Source: Alicyclobacillus fastidiosus
GTDB lineage: Bacteria; Bacillota; Bacilli; Alicyclobacillales; Alicyclobacillaceae
Direction of reading: 5' to 3'
Assembly (NCBI RefSeq): GCF_026651875.1
Contig: NZ_CP104067.1
Span: 1,488,001-1,552,000 of the forward strand
Length of the DNA stretch: 64,000 nt
The notes beneath the pieces are model-generated. The model ran no database searches and was not told the origin of the DNA. It was given only the letters and a program-made list of their open reading frames with translations. A program made the translations under genes and the position numbers. The number at the start of each line of letters is the position of its first letter. Position 1 is the first letter of the stretch. This document shows, piece by piece, positions 8,514 to 17,614 of this stretch.

Positions 8514-9299
8514 TTGCTTACGAAGAACACCGATTCGCCTAAAGCCCAGGCCGACGAAAAACTTGGCGGGAAGCGCTCAGTGTACAGTATACTTCTTCTA
8601 CTTTCGGGTATCGGTGGATATATTGACGCATTTAGTTGTTTGGGGCTGGACCACGTGTTCACGGCCAATATGACAGGAAATGTCGTACTGTTGGGCATCG
8701 AAGCCGTGTCGGGGGACATCATGTCCTCCATCAGGTCTGGAATCGCCCTTGTGGGCTTCCTTTTGGGCGTCGTGATTGGATGGTTGATTCTCAACGCAGG
8801 CAGACAGTCGTGGGGGCAGCGCCGCCGGATCATCAGCGCTATCCTGATTGAAGCGCTGACGTTGGCTGTATTATCGGCTGAACTCGTCCTCGCAGCGAAG
8901 TTGTCTGAAGCGCAAGTGGAACTTTGCATTGCCATCTCGTCGTTGGCGATGGGCGTGCAAAGCGTGGTCGCCCGTTTGATCAACATTCAAGGCGTGACCA
9001 CCACGTACATCACCGGCATGATGGTCTCGGCCGTCGAATCGTTTTTGAAAGACTTCAAAACGACGTCGGCAGGGGCTGTCGTTGCACCGCCGAAGGCAAG
9101 CCAATGGAAGTTCCCCTTGGCCGCCGCGGTGATTTATATCGTAGGTGCGCTCGGCGGGGCCGTTTTAACGTTGCATTTGCACCACTGGATCGGCGTCGGT
9201 GCCCTTATCGTGGTAGCGGCCGTGCTTCTGATTTCCATCATCGGCGGGCGCAGGCATCGCGCCGTACTCGGACAGAGTTACCAGACGCTTACACAGTAA
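8514..9299 (+). CDS. YoaK-type membrane protein (DUF1275)
   Basis: Integral membrane protein of 261 residues with about six hydrophobic segments. The opening GGYIDAFSCLGLDHVFTANM and the TGNVVLLG segment, and later NIQGVTTTYITGMM, are hallmarks of the YoaK/DUF1275 family found widely in bacteria; its role is unknown. The start is TTG 8514 behind GAAGGGAAGGTGA. It lies 28 bases after the permease operon on the same strand and may be read through from it. A strong bidirectional terminator follows. Confidence 0.8.
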   Translation: MLTKNTDSPKAQADEKLGGKRSVYSILLLLSGIGGYIDAFSCLGLDHVFTANMTGNVVLLGIEAVSGDIMSSIRSGIALVGFLLGVVIGWLILNAGRQSWGQRRRIISAILIEALTLAVLSAELVLAAKLSEAQVELCIAISSLAMGVQSVVARLINIQGVTTTYITGMMVSAVESFLKDFKTTSAGAVVAPPKASQWKFPLAAAVIYIVGALGGAVLTLHLHHWIGVGALIVVAAVLLISIIGGRRHRAVLGQSYQTLTQ

Positions 9300-9319
9300 T
9301 TAGGTAAAGGCGGTTCACT

Positions 9320-9365
9320 AAAACAGAGGGTCCGGTGTCGCTTGCGGCACTGGACCCTCTGTTTT
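9320..9365. terminator. bidirectional terminator
   Basis: A 20-odd base stem (9320-9341 with 9344-9365, two G-T mismatches) is flanked by A4 and T4, so it can stop transcription from both sides. It separates the YoaK-type gene from the converging msrB gene. Confidence 0.85.
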
Positions 9366-9381
9366 GTCGTCATAGCCGCTG

Positions 9382-9828
9382 TCAATCAGCTTGCTTCTGA
9401 AATAATTTGACGTACGCGCCGTACCCCTCTTTTTCCAAATCGTCTTTGGGCACAAAGCGAAGGGCTGCAGAGTTGATACAGTACCGCAATCCACCTGCTG
9501 CACGCGGTCCGTCGTCGAAGACGTGACCCAAGTGCGAGTCGGCTGTCTCACTTCGGACCTCGGTGCGGATCATACCGTGGCTGTAGTCGGTCTTTTCGAC
9601 AATCTCTTGCGGGTCGATGGGCTTCGTAAAACTCGGCCAACCGCACCCGGAGTCGTACTTGTCGAGCGAGCTGAAGAGCGGTTTGCCGGAGACGATGTCG
9701 ACGTAGATCCCATCGCCGTGATGGTCCCAGTAATCGTTCTGGAATGGTGGCTCTGTAGCGCTGTGTTGCGTCACCTCATACTGCAGTGGAGTGAGTCGCT
9801 GTCTCAAATCCTCGTCGTCTTCTGCCAT
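9382..9828 (-). CDS. msrB: peptide-methionine (R)-S-oxide reductase
   Basis: Repairs methionine-R-sulfoxide in proteins using thioredoxin. The catalytic Cys117 is in [11 protein letters not shown], the family signature, and the fold motifs GCGWPSF (61-67) and [11 protein letters not shown] (98-108) are intact. The four zinc-binding cysteines of some MsrB proteins are absent, which matches the zinc-free subclass seen in many Bacilli; Cys62 is a possible resolving residue. Length 148 aa is normal for a single-domain MsrB. GGAGGG precedes the ATG on the minus strand. Confidence 0.95.
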   Translation of the reverse strand: MAEDDEDLRQRLTPLQYEVTQHSATEPPFQNDYWDHHGDGIYVDIVSGKPLFSSLDKYDSGCGWPSFTKPIDPQEIVEKTDYSHGMIRTEVRSETADSHLGHVFDDGPRAAGGLRYCINSAALRFVPKDDLEKEGYGAYVKLFQKQAD

Positions 9829-9867
9829 GGTTCATCCCTCCAAATATGACGTGCGATGGCGATCTCG

Positions 9868-10905
9868 TCATTGTGCGGTGGCGTGTGCGTCTGCACCCGT
9901 ACCTGAAAGACCAAAGGCGTCTGCGATCAACTCGAAGGAGTTCAGCCTATCCTCAAATCGCGCGGTCGTCGTCGCCAGCATCACTTCGTCGGTTCCATAC
10001 AGCCGGGCGAGCTCTTCAATCTGTTGTTTGACACTCGCTTTGCTTCCGACGATCATCCGCTTTCTGTTTTCCTTCACCAGTGCTAATTCGTATCGACTAT
10101 ACGGGTACGATTGTGCCATCTCCAAGGTGGGTGTTCCGTTTGACCGTTGACCGTTGGCTAGTAGCACCAGTGACAAATCGAGGACGGACGCGAGCTTTTC
10201 CGCCTCTTCGTCGGTCTCAGCGCAAAAGGCAAAGATGGCCACGCTCGTTTTCGGTGCTGTGGCTAGTAGAGATGGCACGAACGTGTCGCGGTACATGCGC
10301 ATCGCTCCGACGCCGCCTTCGCCGTTGATGAAGTGGGCAAAGGTAAACGCAGTGCCTTTTTGCGCGGCGACATAGGCGCTTCCGTCACTGGACCCCAACA
10401 GCCACATCTCCGGCACCGTATCCACGACTGGGGAGGCCGTCAATCCGAAGAATCGATGCTCCTCTGGCAGAGAGTCCGTGAGATAGTCGCGGAGGTCCTC
10501 CACCTGTTGCATGTAATCCACAGCATTTCGCGCCTTACCTTCCTGTAACGCCATCGTCGATCTCGGCATCCCACCCGGCGCCCTCCCCAGGCCAACGTCA
10601 ATTCGCCCCGGATACAGCGCCTCGAGCATGCGGAAGTTCTCCGCCACCTTATACGCGCTGTAGTGAGGGAGCATCACGCCGCCCGAACCGATGCGGATGT
10701 GCTCCGTCTTCGCCGCGAGGTGTGCAATGAGAATTTCTGGGGTCGATCCCGCGAGCGTCGGCGCGTCATGGTGCTCGGACACCCAGAGTCGATGATAACC
10801 ACGTCGCTCCGCCATCTGTGCAACTTGCACCGTCTGTTGGAGTGCTTCTCTTGCAGTGCTGCCGTTTGCGATGGGGGATTGATCGAGAATGCTAAGTTTC
10901 AACAT
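9868..10905 (-). CDS. luciferase-like (LLM class) flavin-dependent oxidoreductase
   Basis: Bacterial-luciferase-like TIM-barrel monooxygenase, 345 residues, of the subgroup beginning LKLSILDQSPI and containing RLWVSEHHDAPTLAGS, IRIGSGGVMLPHYSAYKVAE and RIDVGLGRAPGG. These proteins use reduced FMN to oxidise an organic substrate; this one's substrate is unknown. ATG 10905 was chosen because GGAGGGG lies seven bases upstream on the minus strand; an earlier codon at 10932 has no ribosome site. It lies 39 bases behind msrB on the same strand, so the two may share a transcript. Confidence 0.85.
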   Translation of the reverse strand: MLKLSILDQSPIANGSTAREALQQTVQVAQMAERRGYHRLWVSEHHDAPTLAGSTPEILIAHLAAKTEHIRIGSGGVMLPHYSAYKVAENFRMLEALYPGRIDVGLGRAPGGMPRSTMALQEGKARNAVDYMQQVEDLRDYLTDSLPEEHRFFGLTASPVVDTVPEMWLLGSSDGSAYVAAQKGTAFTFAHFINGEGGVGAMRMYRDTFVPSLLATAPKTSVAIFAFCAETDEEAEKLASVLDLSLVLLANGQRSNGTPTLEMAQSYPYSRYELALVKENRKRMIVGSKASVKQQIEELARLYGTDEVMLATTTARFEDRLNSFELIADAFGLSGTGADAHATAQ

Positions 10906-11053
10906 GCGCCATTCCCCTCCCTGTTTATCCACATCCCTAACCGCTTCGGGGAGAGATTACGTTTGAGTGTACAGCCTGAGTATACCCTTTCGACAGCGAT
11001 TACAAAAATGTAAGTAAGAATAGAAACGTTAGTTTAAAGCGCTGGGTGTCGGG

Positions 11054-11821
11054 TCAGCCTTGTACGCCGATTTTGGTCGCTATCCACCCGACGTACTCTT
11101 TCACGGCCAACGCGGTCACGTTCAATGCGCCTGCAGATGGCAACCACGAGTACTGCCCACGCCCGGACTGTTCGTTCGCTTGATAGTCTGTCGGAAACGG
11201 GGTGACCGCAATCCCCTCACGCTTGAAGTCCAACACCGCTCGAGCCATATGAAACGCGGAGGTGACGAGAATCGGGTGAACGAACTGGTGCGCGTTCAGA
11301 ATCGGTTTCGTAAACTGTGCATTTTCTTCCGTGTTTCGGCTGTTGTTCTCCGTGTAAATTGAATTCGCCGGAATGCCGAGGCCGACCAGCTCACGCTTGG
11401 CGATTTGCGCCTCGGACTCACTCCTTCCAGCGACGACATTGTTTGGTCCGGCCGTGATGATGATCGGAAGGTGCTGCATGTAATAAAGCCGCGCCACCGC
11501 GATCAGTCGGTTGGCCGAATTGCCCGTGAGGCCGCCTTGACCATCGATATCAGGTGTCCCGAGGACGGAGCCGCCCCCGAGCATCACAATCACGTCGCCG
11601 TGAGGATGCCGTGGCTGCGGGTAGGCGTCTTCGAGCGGCCTGATCAGTGCGTTCGCGAACGCTTGGGTGGTTGTCACGTACAGAATGACCGCGAAGGCCC
11701 ACAGGCAGACGCCGGCGGCTCGCGTCTTGCGATAGACGAACGCGCCGACGCAAACCATCAGGATGACGAACAGCCCAGGTGGCAAAATGAAGGATTCGAT
11801 GGTTTTCAACAGGGAAAACAT
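11054..11821 (-). CDS. YdcF/ElyC-like membrane-anchored DUF218 protein
   Basis: 255-residue protein with two N-terminal membrane segments (about 5-25 and 32-55) and a DUF218 domain. Motifs VIVMLGGGSVLGTP, RLIAVARLYYMQHLPIIITAG, SEAQIAKRELVGLGIP and ENNSRNTEENA are diagnostic. Family members ElyC/SanA take part in envelope and lipid-carrier homeostasis in enterics; the role here is inferred only at that level. ATG 11821 has GGAGGTGG at the right distance; a TTG six bases earlier is too close to it. It follows the unknown gene at 11.8-12.7 kb by 20 bases and is probably co-transcribed. Confidence 0.85.
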   Translation of the reverse strand: MFSLLKTIESFILPPGLFVILMVCVGAFVYRKTRAAGVCLWAFAVILYVTTTQAFANALIRPLEDAYPQPRHPHGDVIVMLGGGSVLGTPDIDGQGGLTGNSANRLIAVARLYYMQHLPIIITAGPNNVVAGRSESEAQIAKRELVGLGIPANSIYTENNSRNTEENAQFTKPILNAHQFVHPILVTSAFHMARAVLDFKREGIAVTPFPTDYQANEQSGRGQYSWLPSAGALNVTALAVKEYVGWIATKIGVQG

Positions 11822-11841
11822 GGGCAACCACCTCCAAGGAA

Positions 11842-12738
11842 CTACGCCTCAGTCGTGAGCGACGCTATCCGCTCGTGCAACGTCTCCACATCCTCGGTGG
11901 CGGTTGCCAAACCGCGCTCGTAAATCCGCCGCGCTTTTTCGACGTCGACCAGTGCCGGGTTGCGATGATACCTTGGGCTGTATTCGTCGCCCCAGTCGAT
12001 GAACGTCCACGCGTCGTCGGGATACGCGTTGCACAGTTCCTCGCAGATGGCGTCCGCCGCCGCCGCATCACCGAGGACGAACAGGGCCACGCTTTGCGCA
12101 CTCTGCATGTTCAAAAGAATTGGCGTCGCAGAGGATGGAAATGTATCGCGAAATGACGTCGTATAGTCGAGCAGCGCTTGGGCGAGTTGCGGGAATTCGT
12201 CCACTTGGTTGGTGAGCTCCATTTCGACATCCTGGACCCAACTGAACAGGTCCATCGGCAGGACGTTCTCCATGACCTGCGCATCGAAGACGGAGATGTC
12301 CCGGACCGACTGTTCGACGGCGAAATTGCGCAGGCTTCTCCAGGCATTCAGCCACTTGTCGAGGGCCTGCATGCGATTGCCCGACTGGATATCTTCGATT
12401 CCTTTGCGCATGAGGCTAGCGAAGTCTTCCCAACAAAACAGGTCGGTACAGAGTCTATCCCAAAGCGCCACGGTCGCGGCGGTGAGGAGGGCGGGCGACG
12501 TGCCCCGATTGGCCTCCCAACGCCGTGCTACGGCGTTTATGGAGTGGTGTTTGCCTGCTACCTTGCGGAAAACTTCCTGATCGATGTCGACGCCGACGCG
12601 GTGAAGTTCCGCGAAGATCTCCTGAGTCGAGAGCGTCGTCATTCGTTCAATTTCGGTACTTAATGTAGATGTTTCACGAGAATCGGCCAACTTTTGTAGC
12701 TCCTTTGTAAAATCGACGATTATCCTATTCTTATCCAT
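11842..12738 (-). CDS. hypothetical protein with C-terminal TPR-like region
   Basis: 298-residue soluble protein I do not recognise. The middle has a region with several Trp and Cys (LWDRLCTDLFCWEDF) and the sequence YPDDAWTFIDWGDEY followed by ARRIYERGLATATEDVETLHERI near the C-terminus reads like one or two tetratricopeptide repeats. SEC-C-adjacent helical proteins of this kind often carry such a tail. ATG 12738 is favoured; a GTG 39 bases earlier is in frame but lacks a ribosome site. It is divergent from the TPR-like gene at 12.8 kb and likely shares a control region with it. Confidence 0.65.
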   Translation of the reverse strand: MDKNRIIVDFTKELQKLADSRETSTLSTEIERMTTLSTQEIFAELHRVGVDIDQEVFRKVAGKHHSINAVARRWEANRGTSPALLTAATVALWDRLCTDLFCWEDFASLMRKGIEDIQSGNRMQALDKWLNAWRSLRNFAVEQSVRDISVFDAQVMENVLPMDLFSWVQDVEMELTNQVDEFPQLAQALLDYTTSFRDTFPSSATPILLNMQSAQSVALFVLGDAAAADAICEELCNAYPDDAWTFIDWGDEYSPRYHRNPALVDVEKARRIYERGLATATEDVETLHERIASLTTEA

Positions 12739-12829
12739 GATAGCACGCGCGAAGACGTTCGACTCGCGAAGGGTCACGCGAACGGGTTACAATGGTACAA
12801 AACGTGAATCACAGAGACGGGGGTTTCTC

Positions 12830-13654
12830 GTGACTGGCCAGGAAGAAATCAATCAATCTGCGGACCATCTGGTGATGAACGCAGTGGATACGATACGTGA
12901 ACGATTACAAGACGAAGAGGCCAGGTCGCGCCTGACCGCCATCGAAGACGCCTATCTCACCATCGGACGAAGCGATGTGGAACAGTGCCGCGCGTGGCTG
13001 CAGGCGGCGATTGAAGAGACTCGGGACGCGTGGCCGATGCGGTTGTATCTCGCAGATGTCCACCTGCAGGCGGGCGACGAGCAGTCGTTTGAGCGGGAGG
13101 TGGGGGAGTGTTTGGCGAGATCGAGTGATCCGTTCGTGGTCGTCTCCCTGTTTATGTTCATGACGCGACTCTACGTGCTGCGCGCGAAAAGCGTGACGGC
13201 AGCGGTCGAGTACGTTCGGGAGACGGTCGAAAACAACCCTAGTGTGGCGCCGTACATTCGTTCCATCTTCATTCAAACCTTGCTTGAGGCGGGGGACTTT
13301 GAGGAAGCGTATACGCATCTGCAAGTCGCGGTGCACGAGAACAATTCGATGCTCACGATTGAAGGGCTGGAGATCCTTCCGATCTTGCTCGCACGACTCG
13401 GTCGGTGGGAGGATGTTGGCAGCGTGACGGAGAGCGTCGGATTGTTCGCACGTGAGCAGCTCAGTGTCGGGGAGAGATTCCAATTTGTGCAGAGGCTGAT
13501 GGAAGATGTGCGGGAACGCGAGCAGTTAGGGGATGTTCAGACCGCGCGATTCTTGATGGACGTCGCGAAGGCTGTCGATGACGACCACCCGGATGTGCGG
13601 GGGTATCTGTCGATTGGCGTTCAGATGCCAACAGGTTGGTGGCCGGTTCAGTAG
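12830..13654 (+). CDS. hypothetical TPR-like repeat protein
   Basis: 274 residues, all-helical and acidic, with segments such as VEQCRAWLQAAIEETRDAW, AGDFEEAYTHLQVAVHEN and LGRWEDVGSVTESVGLFA spaced about 35 residues apart, consistent with tetratricopeptide-type repeats. The start is GTG 12830, preceded by GACGGGGG; an ATG in frame at 12737 would overlap the divergent gene and has no ribosome site. Together with the divergent protein it may form a pair acting on a common partner. No enzyme motif is visible, so no function is proposed. Confidence 0.65.
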   Translation: MTGQEEINQSADHLVMNAVDTIRERLQDEEARSRLTAIEDAYLTIGRSDVEQCRAWLQAAIEETRDAWPMRLYLADVHLQAGDEQSFEREVGECLARSSDPFVVVSLFMFMTRLYVLRAKSVTAAVEYVRETVENNPSVAPYIRSIFIQTLLEAGDFEEAYTHLQVAVHENNSMLTIEGLEILPILLARLGRWEDVGSVTESVGLFAREQLSVGERFQFVQRLMEDVREREQLGDVQTARFLMDVAKAVDDDHPDVRGYLSIGVQMPTGWWPVQ

Positions 13655-13742
13655 AGTGCGGTTCGCACCCCATATTCTGTTTTGTTCTAACGGATACTAC
13701 CTTTGGGTAGGGCAGCAAATCAGCCGGTAGGGGGAATCGAAG

Positions 13743-13865
13743 ATGTCGAAGAAACATCCGGAACCGACGCACAACGATGCGAACAAAACGCTCCCCATTG
13801 AAGAGCATGAAGAACGCATTCAGGGAGAAACGAAGCGAGCTAAGCAGGGGAAACCCAACAAGTAG
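13743..13865 (+). CDS. small hydrophilic protein (40 aa)
   Basis: A 40-codon frame starting MSKKHPEPTHNDANK and ending RAKQGKPNK, behind GGTAGGGGGAATCGAAG and followed by a strong terminator. It is highly charged, without hydrophobic core, as are several small spore or stress proteins of Bacillota, but I cannot match it to a named family. The combination of ribosome site, ORF and dedicated terminator supports a real gene. Confidence 0.5.
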   Translation: MSKKHPEPTHNDANKTLPIEEHEERIQGETKRAKQGKPNK

Positions 13866-13940
13866 ACTGTGCCGATCTTTTGGTGCCGTTGCACACCTTG
13901 GCTCGCAGACGACGTTGTCCACGTCGAGCCCAAGTGGACA

Positions 13941-13984
13941 AAAAGAGGACCCTCGGTTCGTTCGCCGGCCGAGGGTCCTCTTTT
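13941..13984. terminator. bidirectional terminator
   Basis: AAAAGAGGACCCTCGG (13941-13956) pairs perfectly with 13969-13984, giving A4 on one side and T4 on the other. It lies between the converging 40-aa gene and the DUF1641 gene. Confidence 0.85.
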
Positions 13985-13995
13985 GGGAAATTTCC

Positions 13996-14472
13996 TTACT
14001 TCACTTCTCCGAGGGCATCGAGCATCGCTTGAGTAAAGCGAAGAGCCTTCTGCACGTTCGGGTCCTTGAGCATCTTCAGCAGGGAGAAGACGCTGTAGCG
14101 GGTCTGGTCCTTTTCGGCGCGTTCCTTGGCGATTTCGAACGCCTGGCGGCCCTTTTGAACGGTGCCGAGGCACGGTTGCACGTAACCCTGTGCCATCTTC
14201 GTTAGACCTTCCAGCGTATCACCGTCGGTTACCGCATCTTCTGCTGCGCGATAGACGCGGTCTACCAAGTGGACGACTTTCGCCAAAGTCGGCAGACTGT
14301 CGACGACGGTTACCAAGCTGGCAAGCGTCTCTTCGTCTTTCGTCAAAGCGGTCAAAATGGAAGCGAGTTGTGGCAAGTTCTCAAGTACTGTGTTCAGAGA
14401 GTTTTGCACTTGTGGATTGAGAAGTACGTCGGTTACGTCAACCGACTCGTTCACGTTGGTTGCTTCTGTCAC
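13996..14472 (-). CDS. DUF1641 family protein
   Basis: 158-residue helical protein of the DUF1641 family (compare YrhD of Bacillus, often encoded near formate dehydrogenase; here it is alone). The recognisable part is LENLPQLASILTALTKDEETLASLVTVVDSLPTLAKVVHLVDRVYRAAED, given here only by its pieces LENLPQLASI and LPTLAKVVHLVDRVY at residues ~37-95, plus VFSLLKMLKDPNVQKALRF near the end. The start is GTG 14472 with AGGAGG eight bases before it. The biochemical role is unknown. Confidence 0.75.
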   Translation of the reverse strand: MTEATNVNESVDVTDVLLNPQVQNSLNTVLENLPQLASILTALTKDEETLASLVTVVDSLPTLAKVVHLVDRVYRAAEDAVTDGDTLEGLTKMAQGYVQPCLGTVQKGRQAFEIAKERAEKDQTRYSVFSLLKMLKDPNVQKALRFTQAMLDALGEVK

Positions 14473-14822
14473 GTTGAGTCCTCCTTGCTCTTTGCACCCC
14501 TGGAGTAGCCTGTGCATCATAGCTAGTCTCAGCTGCGTGTTGAAAAAACCTCGATATATTCCGCTGGAAACATTACAGGCTAGGTGTAATGATCCGACGT
14601 GAGAATTCCACTCCACAGTATAGTGGACTTAAAGCCCCTTTGTCTAATCTCAGTATCAGAAAAACTTCGTATACATATGTTCAACCACGAATCGTGCAGA
14701 CCTCGAAGTGTGATAGCTTGCGGGTCGTGCTGCGGCGCAGTTTGGCGAAATTTCGGTATATACGCCGTGATGATGATTTGGTAACATCAAGTTTGCGAAA
14801 TCTCCAGTCATTGGAGTGATCG
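14473..14822. other. 350-base non-coding interval
   Basis: Divergent control region between the DUF1641 gene and the AraC-type regulator. I see no convincing ORF. It contains a small dyad TCCACT...AGTGGA near 14608-14627 and CTCCA/TGGAG at 14803-14818 just before the regulator's ribosome site; neither is strong. Promoters for both genes must lie here but none is close enough to consensus to name. Confidence 0.5.
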
Positions 14823-15638
14823 ATGTTGAAAATGGAAACCTCACGGCAGTCACAAGGGACACACGTCATCGGGGTCGGCTACGCGGAGCACGAGGTACCG
14901 TACCGACACAAGGAACGAGACGTACTCGACTGCTATCTGTTCCGCTTGCAGACAGATGGTCATGCAAGGGCTTTGGTCGACAATCAGATGATGCACGTCA
15001 AGGCAGGCGACTTGTTGATGTTTGGGCCAGGGCAGGCATATGAGCTACAAATCGACCGATTTCAAGAAGATGCGGTGCATTCCACAGACCTCTTCCTGCT
15101 ATGCCAAGGGCCTTGGCTCGACGACTGGTGGAATAAGCGGCGGCGACCGACGCACGCGAGGCTCTCGCTCCACGAACACTGCGTTCACCTCTGGCGGCAG
15201 TTGATTGAAGAGCACCGGCGACCCGGCGTCCCGAACGCCGAGCTATGTGATTACCTCCTACGCGCACTCTGTCTGACGATTGACCGACACGCGCACGACG
15301 CCGAGCGTCATACGACGGTTCCACTTGCCGCAGATAGGATGCGATGGTTCATCGAGCGCCATGCGCCGGACGACATTACGCTCAAGGATGTCGCAGACGA
15401 GGCAGGCCTCAGCATTTCCCGAGCAGTGCACATATTCAAGGAAACCTACCAGCAGACGATTGTTCAGTATTTGCTCGAAGTACGCCTGCAGATGGCGTGT
15501 GACCGAATGCGCTTCAGCACGTTTAATCTCGAGCAAATTGCCGATTCATGCGGTTTTCGGAGCTACTCGTACTTCTACCGCGTCTTTCGATCACGCTACG
15601 GCATCTCTCCCCGCGCCTTTCGCCAACGCGCACAGTAA
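14823..15638 (+). CDS. AraC family transcriptional regulator
   Basis: 271 residues: an N-terminal cupin-like sensing domain (YAEHEVPYRHKERDVLDCYL, with the GDLLMFGPGQAYEL turn near residue 60-75) and a C-terminal pair of helix-turn-helix motifs (DITLKDVADEAGLSISRAVH and FNLEQIADSCGFRSYSYFYR). The terminal signature FYRVFRSRYGISPRAFR is intact. GGAG lies eight bases before the ATG. It lies upstream of, and in the same direction as, the ABC exporter genes, with a T7 tract at 15664-15670 in between; a sugar-type ligand is likely for this family but not shown. Confidence 0.9.
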   Translation: MLKMETSRQSQGTHVIGVGYAEHEVPYRHKERDVLDCYLFRLQTDGHARALVDNQMMHVKAGDLLMFGPGQAYELQIDRFQEDAVHSTDLFLLCQGPWLDDWWNKRRRPTHARLSLHEHCVHLWRQLIEEHRRPGVPNAELCDYLLRALCLTIDRHAHDAERHTTVPLAADRMRWFIERHAPDDITLKDVADEAGLSISRAVHIFKETYQQTIVQYLLEVRLQMACDRMRFSTFNLEQIADSCGFRSYSYFYRVFRSRYGISPRAFRQRAQ

Positions 15639-15823
15639 GATTTGCGCTGGCGGACGGCGCCTATTTTTTTCCCAGCCAAATCCGACAACAAAACGACCAG
15701 ATAGGTCATGGGATTCCCAATTTCTTTGTGGTTAAATCACATCTATGTTGCCGCTTTCTTTAGTTTGTTTAGCAACTGCGAACCGATCAGACGGTCCGAA
15801 GATACCTGAAAGGAGAGACTTTT

Positions 15824-17596
15824 GTGGACGGCGTCTACCGGCGTTTGGGCAGGTTTTATCGCCCTTTTTTACCGTATCTGTACGTGAGTTTGGCGCTCCT
15901 GGTCATCACCACGGCACTCGCGCTTGCGTACCCTTATCTTCTGAAGATGATCGTCAATGATGTGGTCCTCGGTGGGCAGTACGGTAAACTTCCCTGGCTT
16001 TCCCTTGGCATTTTAGTCGCAGCATTCATCAAGGGATTTTTTAACTTTGGTCAGGCGTATCTAGGACAGTTGTTCGGCAGCCGGACGGCGTTCGACTTGC
16101 GCAACGCTCTGTACAGAAAATTGAATCATCACCCCTTTTCCTATTATGACAATATTCATACAGGGGATCTGATGTCGCGGATGACACAAGATCTCGACGC
16201 GTTTCGCATGTTTTTGGCGTTTGGCATTAACCAGTTGGTGAATCTGGCGCTCACCGTGGTGATGGGCATTCTGATGATGCTTTCGATGAATTGGATTCTG
16301 GCCCTGTGTCTAGCTGCACTGCTCCCAATTCTCGCTGTCACCGCCCTCCGCTTCGACAAACAGGTTCATCCGACGTTCCAGAAGATCCGCAAAACCCTGG
16401 GCCAACTCAACTCGGTGGTCCAGGAAAACATCATGGGCGTGCGAACGGTCAAGTCGTTTGCCAAAGAATCATTTGAAATTGACAAGTTCAACGAGCGCAA
16501 CGACGCCTATTTCCAGTCAAACATGGCTGCAACGCGCTTGTGGCGCAAGTTCTTCCCGTTCATCGAACTGGTCGGCAACCTGGGCGTCGTGCTCATTCTC
16601 ATGGTAGGCGGTTGGCTCGTCATGTCCCACCAGATGAATCTCGGCGACCTCGTCGCGTTCCTGAGCGTCGTCTGGTTCATGATTTGGCCCATGTCTCAAC
16701 TTGGCTTCTTGCTCAACAACTGGACTCAGGCGACAGCCGCGGGTGAACGACTACTTGAGATTCTCGAGTACCCTGACGCGCTGGACGCGAGCCACGAACA
16801 CGTCACAGGCGAGATCAAGGGACGGGTTGAGTTCCGGAACGTGACCATCCGCTACGGTGATACGACCGTGATGAAAAACGTCAGTTTCGTCGCGGAACCC
16901 GGCGAAACTATCGCGCTCCTGGGCCTTACCGGAGCTGGAAAGAGTAGCTTGACGTCGCTTATCGCGCGATTCTACGACGTCGGCGAGGGGCAAATTCTCA
17001 TTGATGGCGTCGATGTGCGGGAGTGGGATCGACAGAACTTGCGCAGGCAGGTAGGGGTCGTGTTCCAGGAGCCGTTTCTGTTCTCCACCACCATCTTTGC
17101 CAACATCTCGTACGGTCGCCCGTTCGCCTCGCGGGAGGACGTCGAACGCGCGGCCGCGATGGCGGATGCAGCCGAGTTTATCGACGGGCTGCCGGAGGGG
17201 TACTTCACCCTCGTCGGGGAGCGCGGTATGGGGCTGTCCGGGGGGCAGAAGCAGCGCGTAGCGCTCGCTCGCGCCATCCTCTTGAACCCCTCCATCCTCG
17301 TCCTCGACGATGCGACGAGTGCGGTGGATATGGAGACGGAGTACGAAATTCAACAATCTCTAATGAAGGTCATGACTGGGCGTACGACGTTTATCATTGC
17401 GCACCGCATCTCGTCCCTCAAGCGGGCGGATACCATCCTCGTCCTGGACCGGGGGGAAATTGTGCAGCGGGGGACACACGAAGAGCTGGTGCACCGGGAG
17501 GGACTCTATCAGCGGATCTTCAACATGCAGTTCCAGGATTTCGCATCGATGACGGATCAACCCGTTCATACTGGCACAGACGGTACGAGCAAGTAG
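15824..17596 (+). CDS. heterodimeric ABC exporter subunit, degenerate catalytic site
   Basis: 590-residue half-exporter with six N-terminal helices (~1-310) and a nucleotide-binding domain (~340-575). Walker A is GLTGAGKSS, signature LSGGQKQRV, and Walker B ILVLDDATSAVD. The residue after the Walker B Asp is Asp instead of the catalytic Glu, the mark of the inactive half of heterodimeric exporters such as BmrCD and TM287/288. The start is GTG with AAAGGAGAG ahead. The partner gene follows 18 bases downstream. The pair probably expels drugs or lipids; the substrate is not readable. Confidence 0.9.
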   Translation: MDGVYRRLGRFYRPFLPYLYVSLALLVITTALALAYPYLLKMIVNDVVLGGQYGKLPWLSLGILVAAFIKGFFNFGQAYLGQLFGSRTAFDLRNALYRKLNHHPFSYYDNIHTGDLMSRMTQDLDAFRMFLAFGINQLVNLALTVVMGILMMLSMNWILALCLAALLPILAVTALRFDKQVHPTFQKIRKTLGQLNSVVQENIMGVRTVKSFAKESFEIDKFNERNDAYFQSNMAATRLWRKFFPFIELVGNLGVVLILMVGGWLVMSHQMNLGDLVAFLSVVWFMIWPMSQLGFLLNNWTQATAAGERLLEILEYPDALDASHEHVTGEIKGRVEFRNVTIRYGDTTVMKNVSFVAEPGETIALLGLTGAGKSSLTSLIARFYDVGEGQILIDGVDVREWDRQNLRRQVGVVFQEPFLFSTTIFANISYGRPFASREDVERAAAMADAAEFIDGLPEGYFTLVGERGMGLSGGQKQRVALARAILLNPSILVLDDATSAVDMETEYEIQQSLMKVMTGRTTFIIAHRISSLKRADTILVLDRGEIVQRGTHEELVHREGLYQRIFNMQFQDFASMTDQPVHTGTDGTSK

Positions 17597-17614
17597 AGAG
17601 GAGGAGTGTACCAA

